From Stenotrophomonas pavanii (GTDB taxonomy: Bacteria; Pseudomonadota; Gammaproteobacteria; Xanthomonadales; Xanthomonadaceae), in contig NZ_FNFQ01000002.1 of assembly GCF_900101175.1 (NCBI RefSeq), positions 179,739 through 243,738 on the forward strand: a DNA stretch of 64,000 nt, read 5' to 3'. The translations under genes were made by a program, and so were the position numbers. The notes beneath the pieces were generated by a model. The model searched no databases and was not told the DNA's origin. It worked only from the letters and a program-made list of their open reading frames with translations. Of this stretch, positions 18,361 through 26,552 are shown piece by piece; positions within the stretch are counted from its first letter, which is position 1; each line of letters begins with the position of its first letter.

Positions 18361-19283
18361 GGCAGCCCGGCGCGGGCCAGTTGATGGCGTGCTGCATGCC
18401 GCGCTTCGCCGGCCTGCTCGACCAGCCAGTCACGGAATGCAGTGACCTTGGCGCTGCCGCTCCGTGCAGTGGGCGCCACGAACCAGAAGCTGCGCCCGTC
18501 GCCGGCCACACCCGGATGTGCCTGCACCAGCCGGCCGCTGTCGAGCTCGGCCTGGAACAGGATCGGCGAGCCGATGGCGATGCCCTGACCTGCGATGGCG
18601 GCGCCGATATCCAGATGCTCCACCGCAAAGGGACTGACGAAGCTCTCCTCCGCCGGCGGCGGAACTGCGCCCTGTGCGGAGAACCACAGGGCCCACCAGT
18701 CGCGCCGGCCGAGCAGCGGAACGTCCAGCGCCCGGCGACCGAGCCCGGCCGCCGCCGGCAGCAGCGCCGGTGCGCACAGCGGGGTGAAAATGCTGGGGAA
18801 CAGGGGCGTGGCCTGCAGCCCGGGCCACGCACCCTGCCCGTTGCGGATGGCGGCATCGAAACGCCCGGCGGACAGGTCCTGCGGCTCTGCCGACAGGTCC
18901 AGTTCCAGCACAATGCTTCGATGGCGCGCGCGGAAACTGCCCAGACGCGGCGTCAACCAGCTGGTGCCCAGCGTCGGCAGAACGGACAGGCGCAGTCGTG
19001 CTGCATCCATGTCAGCGGCACGCATGAAACTGGCGCGCAGCGCGTCGAAGGCCCGGGTGGCCTCCACTGCGACGCTCGCACCGGCGGCGGTCAATTCCAC
19101 ATGCTGTGCATGGCGCAGGAACAGGCAGGTGCCGGTCTGCGCCTCCAGCCGGCGCACGTGATAGCTCACCGATGCTGCGCTGGTATCGAGCTCTTCGGCG
19201 GCGCGGGCGAAACTGCCCAGCCGCGCCGCCGCCTCGAAGGCGCGGATGGCGACAAGCGATGGCAGCTGGCGTTGGGTCACCAT
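18357..19283 (-). CDS. LysR-family transcriptional regulator, GcvA-like
   Basis: A 308-residue regulator. The winged helix (LVAIRAFEAAARLGSFARAAEELDTSAASVSYHVRRLEAQTG split over residues 10-51) is followed by a periplasmic-binding-like effector domain. The SYHVRRLE helix and the W-L-x-P-R-L segment after residue 105 are typical of the GcvA/AmpR branch. It is divergent from the Tat-exported duplicated protein at 19375, and 4 nt overlap ties it to the AraC gene. By LysR habit it may control both sides of the 91-bp gap. Confidence 0.88.
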   Translation of the reverse strand: MVTQRQLPSLVAIRAFEAAARLGSFARAAEELDTSAASVSYHVRRLEAQTGTCLFLRHAQHVELTAAGASVAVEATRAFDALRASFMRAADMDAARLRLSVLPTLGTSWLTPRLGSFRARHRSIVLELDLSAEPQDLSAGRFDAAIRNGQGAWPGLQATPLFPSIFTPLCAPALLPAAAGLGRRALDVPLLGRRDWWALWFSAQGAVPPPAEESFVSPFAVEHLDIGAAIAGQGIAIGSPILFQAELDSGRLVQAHPGVAGDGRSFWFVAPTARSGSAKVTAFRDWLVEQAGEARHAARHQLARAGLP

Positions 19284-19374
19284 AAGTGTGGCTTAGCCTG
19301 AGCCCCGATATCCGCGTGGTCAATCCCCCTCGCACCCGCAACGATGGAAGTACCTTCGGTAACGGATCACGCAG

Positions 19375-20415
19375 ATGGATCGACGGCAGTTCCTGGCCAC
19401 TGTGGCCGCAGCGACAGCGTCCAGCGCGCTGCCCTCCGGATGGGCCCTGGCCAGCCCCACCGCTGACTGGAAATGGTTGCAGGGCAACTGGCAGGTCCGG
19501 CACCAACGCCTCAAGGAGCGCCTGGTGGGCGATACCCGCTGGGAGGCATTCACCGGCGCCAGCGCGGTCTGGCTCACCCTGGGCGGGCTCGGCACCATCG
19601 ATGACAACGTCATGGCGCTGCCCTCCGGTCCCTACAGGGGCCTGGGCGTGCGCGCGTTTGATCCAGTGTCGTCCACGTGGTCGATCTGGTGGATCGATGG
19701 CCGCAACCCTGCCCATATCGAAGCGCCCGTGCGGGGCGCCTTCGACGGCGATGGCGGCAGCTTCCGCGGACGCGACCACTTCAAGGGGCGCCCCATCGAC
19801 GTCAGGTTCCGCTGGCATGACATCCATGGCGAAGTGCCGTGGTGGGAACAGGCCTTCTCCGCTGATGGGGGCGCGCACTGGGAAGTGAACTGGCGCAACT
19901 GGTTCCACCGCACCGCTGCGGTGCCGTCGGCACTTCCGGTGCTGCCGGATGCGCCGGCCGATTTTGATTTCCTGGCGGGCCACTGGAACGTGCGCCATCG
20001 CCGCCTGCGTGCTCGGCTGGCAGGCAGCGATGCGTGGGACGCGTTCAACGGCACCCTGCACAACTGGCCGGTGCTGGGGGGATTCGGCAACGTGGGTGAC
20101 AACCTGATGGACATGCCTGGAGCGCCGCTGCGCGGCATGGGCATCCGCGCCTGGAATGCGGCGGAGCGGCAATGGCTGAGCTGGTGGCTGGATGGCCGGG
20201 AGCCGACCCGGATCGGCGCGCCACTGCGTGGTGGCTTCGAGGCCGGTGTCGGCCGCTTCTTCGGCGAAGACCAGCACGACGGTCGCGCGATCCAGACGCG
20301 GGTGATCTGGTCACGCATCACCCCGCGTTCGGCGCGCTGGGAACAGGCGGCTTCGGCCGATGGTGGACGCAGTTGGGAAACCAACTGGGTCAGCGACTTC
20401 GAGCGACGCGCATGA
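19375..20415 (+). CDS. Tat-exported protein made of two copies of a DUF1579-like domain
   Basis: A 346-residue protein starting MDRRQFLATVAAATAS, a twin-arginine signal. The mature part is a clear tandem duplication: residues 30-185 and 205-345 align, for example DWKWLQGNWQVRHQRLKERL with DFDFLAGHWNVRHRRLRARL, and SIWWIDGRNP with LSWWLDGREP. Each copy contains the W-x-V-RH-RL and G-D-N-VM motifs and ends in a W-E-x-x-S-x-DGG-x-x-WE-x-NW strand, as in DUF1579-like beta-barrel proteins. The ligand is unknown. It overlaps the next gene by 4 nt. Confidence 0.8.
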   Translation: MDRRQFLATVAAATASSALPSGWALASPTADWKWLQGNWQVRHQRLKERLVGDTRWEAFTGASAVWLTLGGLGTIDDNVMALPSGPYRGLGVRAFDPVSSTWSIWWIDGRNPAHIEAPVRGAFDGDGGSFRGRDHFKGRPIDVRFRWHDIHGEVPWWEQAFSADGGAHWEVNWRNWFHRTAAVPSALPVLPDAPADFDFLAGHWNVRHRRLRARLAGSDAWDAFNGTLHNWPVLGGFGNVGDNLMDMPGAPLRGMGIRAWNAAERQWLSWWLDGREPTRIGAPLRGGFEAGVGRFFGEDQHDGRAIQTRVIWSRITPRSARWEQAASADGGRSWETNWVSDFERRA

Positions 20416-21293
20416 AGGCGCTGCTGGCCGTGATGCTGCTGGTTGCTGCGTCGCCTGCCGCGTCTCAATCAAGGCCGCTGCAGCTCGTCGGCCCCGCCGA
20501 ACGCTTTGCCCCGGGTGTTGCATCCACGCAGTACGACGAGATTCGACTGACCTTGAGCCCGGACGGAAAAACCGCACTGTGGTTCAGCCGCAACCGGCCC
20601 GGCGGTCCGGGCGGGTATGACATCTGGGTCTCCCGCCACGATGGGCAGCGCTGGCAGCCGGCGACGCCGGTCTCGTTCAACACGCCGGGCCGTGACTTCG
20701 ATCCCGCCTTTTCCGCCGATGGCCGCGTGGTGTATTTCTGTTCGGATCGAGCAGGCGGCCAGGGCGGCGACGATCTGTATCGGGTCAGCATGGGCAACGA
20801 CGGTCGATTCGGGGAGCCAGTCAATCTTGGCCCCGCAGTGAACAGCGCGGCCGATGAGTTCGCGCCGATGCTCTCGCCAGACGGTCGTACGCTGTTGTTC
20901 TCCAGCGATCGTGCGGGCGGTGCCGGCGGCCATGACCTCTACAGCGCGGCGATGATCGGCGGCGTCGCGCAGCCGGCACGGCCGCTGGCTGGCGGCATCA
21001 ATACCGCAGCGCAGGAGTTCGATGCCACCTTCCTGGGCGACGGGCGAACGGTGGTGTTTGCCCGCGCGCTGGACTTCGGCAGTGCACCGGTGCGCCAGTT
21101 CATTGCCTACGACCATGGCGGCCGGTACGACGCGGGCCACGCTTTGCCCTCGCCGTTGAACGAGCCCGCCGGCGACAGCTACGGCGCGATGCTGGATGGC
21201 TCGCAACCCGACACCTTGACCTATTCGGCGCGGCGCGCGGACGGTGCAGGGTTGGACCTGTACCGCATCCGCTACCGGATGTCGCGACCCTGA
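20412..21293 (+). CDS. Secreted TolB/PD40-type beta-propeller protein
   Basis: A 293-residue protein with signal peptide MKALLAVMLLVAASPAASQ. PD40-like blades recur: LTLSPDGKTALWFSRNRPGGPGGYDIW, PAFSADGRVVYFCSDRAGGQGGDDLY and PMLSPDGRTLLFSSDRAGGAGGHDLY, each spanning about 50 residues. The start ATG 20412 overlaps the stop of the Tat protein. The pair probably works together in the periplasm or outside the cell; the role is unknown. Confidence 0.82.
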   Translation: MKALLAVMLLVAASPAASQSRPLQLVGPAERFAPGVASTQYDEIRLTLSPDGKTALWFSRNRPGGPGGYDIWVSRHDGQRWQPATPVSFNTPGRDFDPAFSADGRVVYFCSDRAGGQGGDDLYRVSMGNDGRFGEPVNLGPAVNSAADEFAPMLSPDGRTLLFSSDRAGGAGGHDLYSAAMIGGVAQPARPLAGGINTAAQEFDATFLGDGRTVVFARALDFGSAPVRQFIAYDHGGRYDAGHALPSPLNEPAGDSYGAMLDGSQPDTLTYSARRADGAGLDLYRIRYRMSRP

Positions 21294-21361
21294 AGGCAGG
21301 TGGTGTCGATTTCCCACGCGCCCGTTCGTCGAGAGGTTGAGTACCCCAGGAGAAGATGCAG

Positions 21362-21898
21362 ATGCCCTCCCAACAGTCCCTTGCGTGCACGTGCGGCCAG
21401 GTCCGCCTGACCACCACCGGCCGTCCCATCGCCACCGTCGAATGCTGCTGCGACAGCTGCCGCAGGGCCGGCGCCCGGATGCAGGCGTTGCCCGGCGCAC
21501 CGCAGGTGCTGGGGCCTCAGGGCCAGACGCATTTCGTAATGCAGCGCAAGGATCGCGTCCGCATCGACGCCGGGCATTCCCGGCTGCAGGCGTGGCGGTT
21601 GTCCAGCACGGCCGGCAGCCGCCGCGTCGTGGCGGGCTGCTGCAATACGCCCCTCTTCCTGGAGTTCAGCGGTGGCCATTGGCTGAGCCTGTATGGCCTG
21701 TTGTGGCCGGACGCGCTACGCCCCGCAGTGGAGATGCGGACGATGGTCAACGATCTTCCCGACGCGTCTGTCCTTCCCGACGATGTGCCCAACCTGAAGA
21801 CCCACTCGCTGCGGTTCTATGCCCGGCTGTTGAAGGCGTGGATCGCCATGGGCTTCCGCAGCCCACGCATCGACATCGCGGGAGACAGCCATGTCTGA
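21362..21898 (+). CDS. GFA-like zinc protein (DUF6151 type)
   Basis: A 178-residue protein with cysteine clusters CTCGQV near residue 9 and CCCDSC near residue 30, and a later GCCNTPL, which resemble the zinc sites of the Gfa/CENP-V fold. ATG 21362 is chosen over ATG 21356 because AGGAG lies 8 nt before it. The last 8 nt overlap the next gene. It probably binds zinc; no catalytic role is evident. Confidence 0.75.
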   Translation: MPSQQSLACTCGQVRLTTTGRPIATVECCCDSCRRAGARMQALPGAPQVLGPQGQTHFVMQRKDRVRIDAGHSRLQAWRLSSTAGSRRVVAGCCNTPLFLEFSGGHWLSLYGLLWPDALRPAVEMRTMVNDLPDASVLPDDVPNLKTHSLRFYARLLKAWIAMGFRSPRIDIAGDSHV

Positions 21899-22199
21899 CC
21901 CCGAGCGGATCGAGATCGAGAGCATCACCACGCCCGGGCACATCCAGCGCGTGGATCGGGCCAAGTACACAGCCATGCGCGCGGCCCTGCTGCGCGCCTT
22001 GCCCAGGCAACCTCCCGGGATGACGGTGCCGCAGGCGAAGCAGGCGCTGCTGCCGCACCTGCCCGCTTCGCTGTTTCCGCAAGGGGCCACGGCGGGCTGG
22101 TGGCTGAAGGCCGTGCAGCTGGACCTGGAGGCCAAGGGGGTGATCGAGCGTCTTCCAGGCAGGCCACTGCGCCTGTTCAAGCACGTGCCGGCCGGCTGA
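21891..22199 (+). CDS. Small conserved protein, possibly DUF6958
   Basis: A 102-residue soluble protein (MSDPERIEIESITTPGHIQR at the start) with a segment RVDRAKYTAMRAALLRALP and a wing-like GVIERLPGRPLRLFKH end. The C-terminal helix-helix-strand pattern looks like a winged helix. GGGAG precedes ATG, and the gene overlaps the GFA-like gene by 8 nt, so the two are one unit. The DUF6958 name is from memory. Confidence 0.65.
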   Translation: MSDPERIEIESITTPGHIQRVDRAKYTAMRAALLRALPRQPPGMTVPQAKQALLPHLPASLFPQGATAGWWLKAVQLDLEAKGVIERLPGRPLRLFKHVPAG

Positions 22200-23552
22200 T
22201 CAGCGCTGCGCCGGCAGCTCCAGCCGATGCTTGCGGCACAGGCGATACACGGTCACCCGCGAGATCTGCATCTGCCGCGCGCATTCGGAGACGTTGTAGC
22301 CGGTCTGGCGCAGGGTCTGCAGCAGCACATCGCGTTCGGCCTGGCCGCGGGCATCGTGCAACATCGCCCCCGGCGCATTCACCGGCCCACCCAGTTCGAG
22401 GTCACGCTCGCTGATCAGCTCGCCTTCGGCCATGATCGCCGCCCGCTGCACCCGGTTCAGCAGTTCGCGCACGTTGCCGGGCCATTCGAAACGCCGCATC
22501 GCCTGCAGCGCAGCGGGTGCAAAGCCACGTGCACGCACGCTGTGGCGCAGCCGGAAGCAGCGCAGGAAATGTTCAGCCAGCAGCTGCACATCGGCGCCGC
22601 GCTCGCGCAGCGGCGGCATCAGCAGGCGCAGCACGTTCAGACGGTAGTAGAGGTCGCTGCGGAACCGCCCTTGCGCCACCGCGTGTTCCAGTTCGACGTG
22701 CGTGGCAGCAAGCACGCGCACGTCCGCGCGCAGCGGCTGGCTGCTGCCGACGCGCTCGAAGGTGCCTTCCTGCAGCACGCGCAGCAGGCTGGTCTGCGCT
22801 TCGGCTGGCAGGTCGCCCACCTCGTCAAGGAACACCGTGCCGCCGGATGCGGCTTCGAATACGCCGATCTGGCGCTTGTCGGCACCGGTGAACGAGCCGC
22901 GCTCGTGGCCGAACAGCTCCGATTGCACCAGGCTGGCCGGAATGGCACCGCAGTTGACCGCGATGAACGGCCTGCCGGCACGCCCCGACAGCGCATGCAG
23001 CGCGTGTGCGGCCAGTTCCTTGCCGGTGCCGGTTTCGCCGGTGACCAGCACCGGCAGTTCCACCGGCGCGAACTTGTGCAGCACGGTGCGCACCGCGTGC
23101 AGCGCAGGACTCTCGCCGATCAGTGTGCGCGGCCCTTGCCCGTTGCACACTTCGTCGGCGGTTGGATCATCGGCGTCGAACTGCTGGCGCATCGCAGCCA
23201 CCAGGTCCTGCAGGCCGAACGGCAGGGTGAACCGCGAGATGCAACGCTGCAGCAAGGGCAGCCACGGCGCAGGCGTAGGCCCCGCGCCGGGCGGCAGCAC
23301 CGCAAGCCACGGCAGATGCGCGTGCTGTTCGATCCATGGCGCCAACAACTGCAGTGCAGGCGCATCCAGATGGCGAAGATCCAGCACGGCGAGCAGCCGA
23401 TCACGCCCGCGCAGCCCGATCGCCATCGCCGGGTCGGGATGGATGCGGCGCACGTACCAGCCTGCGGCCGCCAGCGCACTGCGCTCGTCCGCCAGCGGCT
23501 CGCCGAACCAGAGCACGCAACGTGACGTAGAAGCCTCCGGGACCGCTGCCAT
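22200..23552 (-). CDS. Sigma-54-dependent activator divergent from the amyloid operon
   Basis: A 450-residue enhancer-binding protein. Residues 1-130 form a degenerate receiver-like domain. The AAA+ domain carries Walker A GETGTGKE (172-179), the sigma-54 loop GSFTGA (219-224, Ser in place of the common Ala) and Walker B TVFLDE (near 240). A Fis-type helix-turn-helix (NVSECARQMQISRVTVYRLC) ends the protein. No phosphorylatable receiver motif is evident, so it may respond to a ligand or be always active, as VpsR/FleQ-type proteins. Its divergent partner has a -24/-12 promoter, making it the likely direct activator. Confidence 0.9.
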   Translation of the reverse strand: MAAVPEASTSRCVLWFGEPLADERSALAAAGWYVRRIHPDPAMAIGLRGRDRLLAVLDLRHLDAPALQLLAPWIEQHAHLPWLAVLPPGAGPTPAPWLPLLQRCISRFTLPFGLQDLVAAMRQQFDADDPTADEVCNGQGPRTLIGESPALHAVRTVLHKFAPVELPVLVTGETGTGKELAAHALHALSGRAGRPFIAVNCGAIPASLVQSELFGHERGSFTGADKRQIGVFEAASGGTVFLDEVGDLPAEAQTSLLRVLQEGTFERVGSSQPLRADVRVLAATHVELEHAVAQGRFRSDLYYRLNVLRLLMPPLRERGADVQLLAEHFLRCFRLRHSVRARGFAPAALQAMRRFEWPGNVRELLNRVQRAAIMAEGELISERDLELGGPVNAPGAMLHDARGQAERDVLLQTLRQTGYNVSECARQMQISRVTVYRLCRKHRLELPAQR

Positions 23553-23745
23553 GCTTCCCCCAGCATCCGGACACCGTCGGCGGACTGTCAGGCAATCACC
23601 GGCGTGCCGCCCCCCGCCGGGACCTCTACGGCCACCGCGGCGGCCCTTGTTGGGCGGATCCTAGCGCCTCCCTAAACGGCGGCGCAATGAGCAGTGCGTC
23701 AAGAAATTCCCGGCTGAAGCGGCGCCGTTTCACACTGCGGCGCGA

Positions 23746-23838
23746 CCTGTAACACCCCTGCGACAGTCGTCCGCCGCCCAAGCCCTGCGGTGGCTGGGGC
23801 TCCGAAATCCCAACAATCCCGCGACGTGCCTGTAACAC
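23746..23838. promoter_or_regulatory. Direct repeats, candidate enhancer sites for the sigma-54 activator
   Basis: CCTGTAACAC occurs at 23746-23755 and again at 23829-23838, 83 bp apart, each preceded by GCGAC within 10 nt. They lie about 150 and 70 bp upstream of the -24 element, where enhancer-binding proteins usually sit. Other bases of the 396-bp gap 23553-23948 show no gene. Confidence 0.45.
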
Positions 23839-23900
23839 GGCGGCAGCAGCAGCGTGCAGCGCAGCACGGCCTGGGCATTGGCAGGCGGTCACTTCGAGGT

Positions 23901-23915
23901 TGGCACGGTTGATGC
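23901..23915 (+). promoter_or_regulatory. Sigma-54 (-24/-12) promoter of the Fap-like operon
   Basis: TGGCACGGTTGATGC matches the consensus TGGCACGNNNNTTGC at every fixed position except one (A for T at the first base of the -12 box), with the invariant GG and GC at the correct 10-bp separation. It is 33 nt before the first gene, and a sigma-54 activator gene is divergent from it. In Pseudomonas the fap operon is also under RpoN and FleQ control. Confidence 0.85.
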
Positions 23916-23948
23916 GTTGTTCCGCCGCACCCATCGCGGGAGGTCGGC

Positions 23949-24479
23949 ATGAACGGCACCACCCTGTTTCGCGGCCCCGCCACAGCACTGGCACTGGCCC
24001 TGCTGTCGATCGGCGCGGGCGCCTCCGCGTCCGGTGCCCGCCAGGGCGTGAAGGCGCAGGCCGGCGAGATCGTGCTGTTGCGGGACGTATCGGCGCGGCC
24101 AGCCTATCGCATGGCACCGCCGGGCATGGCGCTGATCGCCGATCCCAAGCCGCAGCGCGAAATCGCCATGGCCCTGGGCACCGCTGGTGCGGCGAGCGGG
24201 ATGGATGAACTGAGCGAACAGGAGTATGCCGGCATCGGTGCAGGCCAGGCAGCGTCCGTCGCCGCACCCGGTGGCACCACCGTCGAACGGATCACCCAGC
24301 AGGCCCTGGGCGGCACGCTCGGCCGCAGTGGCGACGGCAATGTCGGCGGCAGTCTCGGGGGCGCCCTGGGTGGCCCGCTCGGCGCGGTCGGCGGCAGCAC
24401 CCGCGGTGTCGCCGATACTGTGCGCGGCGCCCTCGCCCAGTTCCCGTTGCAGGGCCCGGCCCCGGCAGGTGGCAAGTGA
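23949..24479 (+). CDS. FapA-position secreted protein
   Basis: A 176-residue exported protein, first in the operon after GGGAGGTCGGC. The signal peptide runs to about residue 28. The mature part is rich in Gly and Ala, with a glycine-rich segment (GGTLGRSGDGNVGGSLGGAL near residues 120-140). It overlaps the next gene at GTGA. In Pseudomonas the first gene, fapA, encodes a periplasmic protein of similar size that modulates fibre composition. The assignment here is by position only, because sequence similarity is not obvious to the eye. Confidence 0.75.
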   Translation: MNGTTLFRGPATALALALLSIGAGASASGARQGVKAQAGEIVLLRDVSARPAYRMAPPGMALIADPKPQREIAMALGTAGAASGMDELSEQEYAGIGAGQAASVAAPGGTTVERITQQALGGTLGRSGDGNVGGSLGGALGGPLGAVGGSTRGVADTVRGALAQFPLQGPAPAGGK

Positions 24480-25093
24480 AGCGGGTGCGCTGGCTGCTGC
24501 TGATCCTGTCCGCCACGCCGTTGATGGCGCAGGCCGACGAGTACAGCGGCATGCTCGCCTACCTCGACGTGACCCGCATCGACGGCCACGCCCTGGCCGG
24601 TGCAGGCGGCGCGATCGCGGTGAACCAGGCGGCCGGCGACCTCAACCTGCAGGCCAACCTGCGTGGCGTCGCTACCGGCGAACGTGCCGACGTCTCGATC
24701 AGCCACCTGCAACGACGCGGCGGCAACCGCGTGCTGGGCGCACCGATGCACGCCGCTGCCAGCATCGACGGCACGGCACTGGCCGGTGCCAGCGGCATCG
24801 CATCCATCAACCAGGCCAGTGGCACCGCCAACACGACGCTCAACGTCGTCAGTGCGACGCTGGCGCGACAGGGCATACGCGAAACCGACGATACGGCCCT
24901 GGCTGCCGAAGGTTACGCGTTCGCAGGGGAGCGGGAGGGTGCCGGTGACGGCACCGCGACCGGCACCCGCAGCGCCGGTGTCACCAGCACCGCGCTGCGG
25001 GGATTCGACGGTGTCCTGCAACTCAACCAGATCGCGGGCAACGCCAACGACACGGCCAATGTACTGGGCCTGGTCGTGCAGGACCGTCCGTGA
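24476..25093 (+). CDS. fapB: FapB-like minor amyloid/nucleator subunit
   Basis: A 205-residue exported protein (start GTG 24476, signal peptide ending LMAQA). It contains three copies of an amyloid-type repeat: ALAGAGGAIAVNQAAGDLN near residue 38, ALAGASGIASINQASGTAN near 101 and ALRGFDGVLQLNQIAGNAN near 173. The N-Q-x-x-G-x-x-N core in each copy is the hallmark of FapB/FapC repeats. The three repeats, length and position match fapB, the minor subunit thought to nucleate fibres. Confidence 0.82.
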   Translation: MKRVRWLLLILSATPLMAQADEYSGMLAYLDVTRIDGHALAGAGGAIAVNQAAGDLNLQANLRGVATGERADVSISHLQRRGGNRVLGAPMHAAASIDGTALAGASGIASINQASGTANTTLNVVSATLARQGIRETDDTALAAEGYAFAGEREGAGDGTATGTRSAGVTSTALRGFDGVLQLNQIAGNANDTANVLGLVVQDRP

Positions 25094-25136
25094 CGACCAC
25101 CCAACCGATGCACCACCCAATGAGAGAGAGGGCACC

Positions 25137-26453
25137 ATGAAAGCGACCGTCAAACGGACCATGCTCGCCATGGCGATTGCCACTGCCTCGACCGCCGCTG
25201 CGGCCAATGGCTGGGACAACCAGAACGCCAACGCGAACATCAACCACACCCACACCGTCAGCGAAACCCGCAACGACACCCACAACCACACCGACAACGA
25301 CGTGCGCAACCGCACCGTCAACGTCAATGTGCAGAAGCACAGCAACATCCAGGCCGACGAGCGCAAGGAGAAGAACAACCACGGCGTCGACGTGAACCTG
25401 GAGAAGGACCTGCGGCTGGGTACCGACATCAGTTTCTCCGGCGACCCGAACATCACCGGCGACATCGACCTCGATTCTGCAGCCATTGCGGTGATCGACA
25501 ACCGCCAGTCGATCAGCAACAACGCCACCAGCAACAGCCTGGTGACCAACCGTGCATCGATCGGTGACAGCGTCGGTGCCGGTGCCTCCGGCAACCTGGG
25601 CTTCAACGTGGTATCCGGCGACAACAATGCCCAGGACAACGCGGCCTCGCTGTCTGCTGCCGATGCATCCTTCAGCTTCGGCATGGCCGACGCCGAGGTG
25701 TTCGTCAACCAGGCTGGATTCGGCAACGCCACCATGAACTCCGGCGTCACCAACGCCGCCGGCCTCAGTGGCAATGCCTTCGGCGGCGCGTCCGGCAACA
25801 TCGGCGTCAACATCGCTTCGGGCAACAACAACGAGCAGAAGAACGCGCTCGCGGCCTCGGTCGCGACCACGGCAATGGCGCAGTCGAGCATCAGTTCCAA
25901 CCAGGTGTCCACCGGCAACACGGTCAGCAACGCCGGCTTCGTGCAGTCCTATACCGATACCGTGCAGGTCGGCCTGCATGGCGGCGTCAGCGGCCTGACC
26001 TGGGGCTATGGCGCCGGCACCTATCGCGGCACCGGCAACGCCTACCAGATGGCCAACTACTACCTGGATACATGGAACGGCGCCCTGCCGCATCCCGGTG
26101 GCAACAGTACCGGCCACATCGACCTGGACAACGAGATCCAGAACGCCACGATGAACCCCAACCGGCCGGGGGTCGGCGGCCTGGGCTTCGATACGCGTGA
26201 AAGCGGCACCAGCCAGTTCGTCGAACTGGGCGTGGCCGATCTGTACGCCAGCCTGAGCGGCACGGTCAGCACCACGCGCTGGGTGAACGTGGATGCCACC
26301 AACACGTCGGCCTTGTCCGGCAGCGCCTTCTCGGGTGCCTCCGGCAACATCGGCGTGAACGTGGCGGCGGGCACCGGCAATCTGCAGGCCAACAGCCTGG
26401 CCCTGGCAGTCGCCCAGCCCGGCACCGGCGGCGGTGGCGGCAGCGGCGAGTAA
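25137..26453 (+). CDS. fapC: FapC-like major functional amyloid subunit
   Basis: A 438-residue exported protein. ATG 25137 follows GAGAGAGGGCACC and gives the signal peptide MKATVKRTMLAMAIATASTAAA. The mature N-terminus is a striking Asn/His/Thr/Asp-rich stretch (residues 24-70). Three repeats share the GASGNIGVN-x-A-x-G-x-x-N-x-Q-x-N core: near residues 147 (GASGNLGFNVVSGDNNAQDN), 217 and 400. The first two are close together and a long linker with NNSGVTN- and Y/W-rich segments separates the third. Unlike Pseudomonas FapC there is no C-terminal CxxC; it ends in a poly-Gly tail. The role as fibre subunit is inferred from repeats and operon. Confidence 0.83.
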   Translation: MKATVKRTMLAMAIATASTAAAANGWDNQNANANINHTHTVSETRNDTHNHTDNDVRNRTVNVNVQKHSNIQADERKEKNNHGVDVNLEKDLRLGTDISFSGDPNITGDIDLDSAAIAVIDNRQSISNNATSNSLVTNRASIGDSVGAGASGNLGFNVVSGDNNAQDNAASLSAADASFSFGMADAEVFVNQAGFGNATMNSGVTNAAGLSGNAFGGASGNIGVNIASGNNNEQKNALAASVATTAMAQSSISSNQVSTGNTVSNAGFVQSYTDTVQVGLHGGVSGLTWGYGAGTYRGTGNAYQMANYYLDTWNGALPHPGGNSTGHIDLDNEIQNATMNPNRPGVGGLGFDTRESGTSQFVELGVADLYASLSGTVSTTRWVNVDATNTSALSGSAFSGASGNIGVNVAAGTGNLQANSLALAVAQPGTGGGGGSGE

Positions 26454-26462
26454 GCGCACCAC

Positions 26463-26532
26463 CCCGGCCGTCCGCCAACGGCCGGGTCCCCGGGAGCCCC
26501 TGTTCCTCCTCCCCCTTGGGACAGGGGCTCCC
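26463..26532 (+). other. Two strong hairpins between the fapC-like and fapD-like genes
   Basis: The 99-nt gap holds a perfect 9-bp stem (26463-26471 with 26478-26486, loop 6) and a perfect 12-bp stem (GGGAGCCCCTGT at 26492-26503 with ACAGGGGCTCCC at 26521-26532, loop 17). Neither is followed by a T tract. They could protect the upstream mRNA 3' end or partly terminate transcription, letting the fibre subunit be made in excess over the export genes. The stop of fapC is 10 nt before the first stem. Confidence 0.7.
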
Positions 26533-26552
26533 CCCTGCTGCCGGAGAACGCG

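Noticed and set aside
23746..23838. A CRISPR-like array
   Set aside because: Only two copies of a 10-mer at a spacing of 83 bp; no leader or cas genes.
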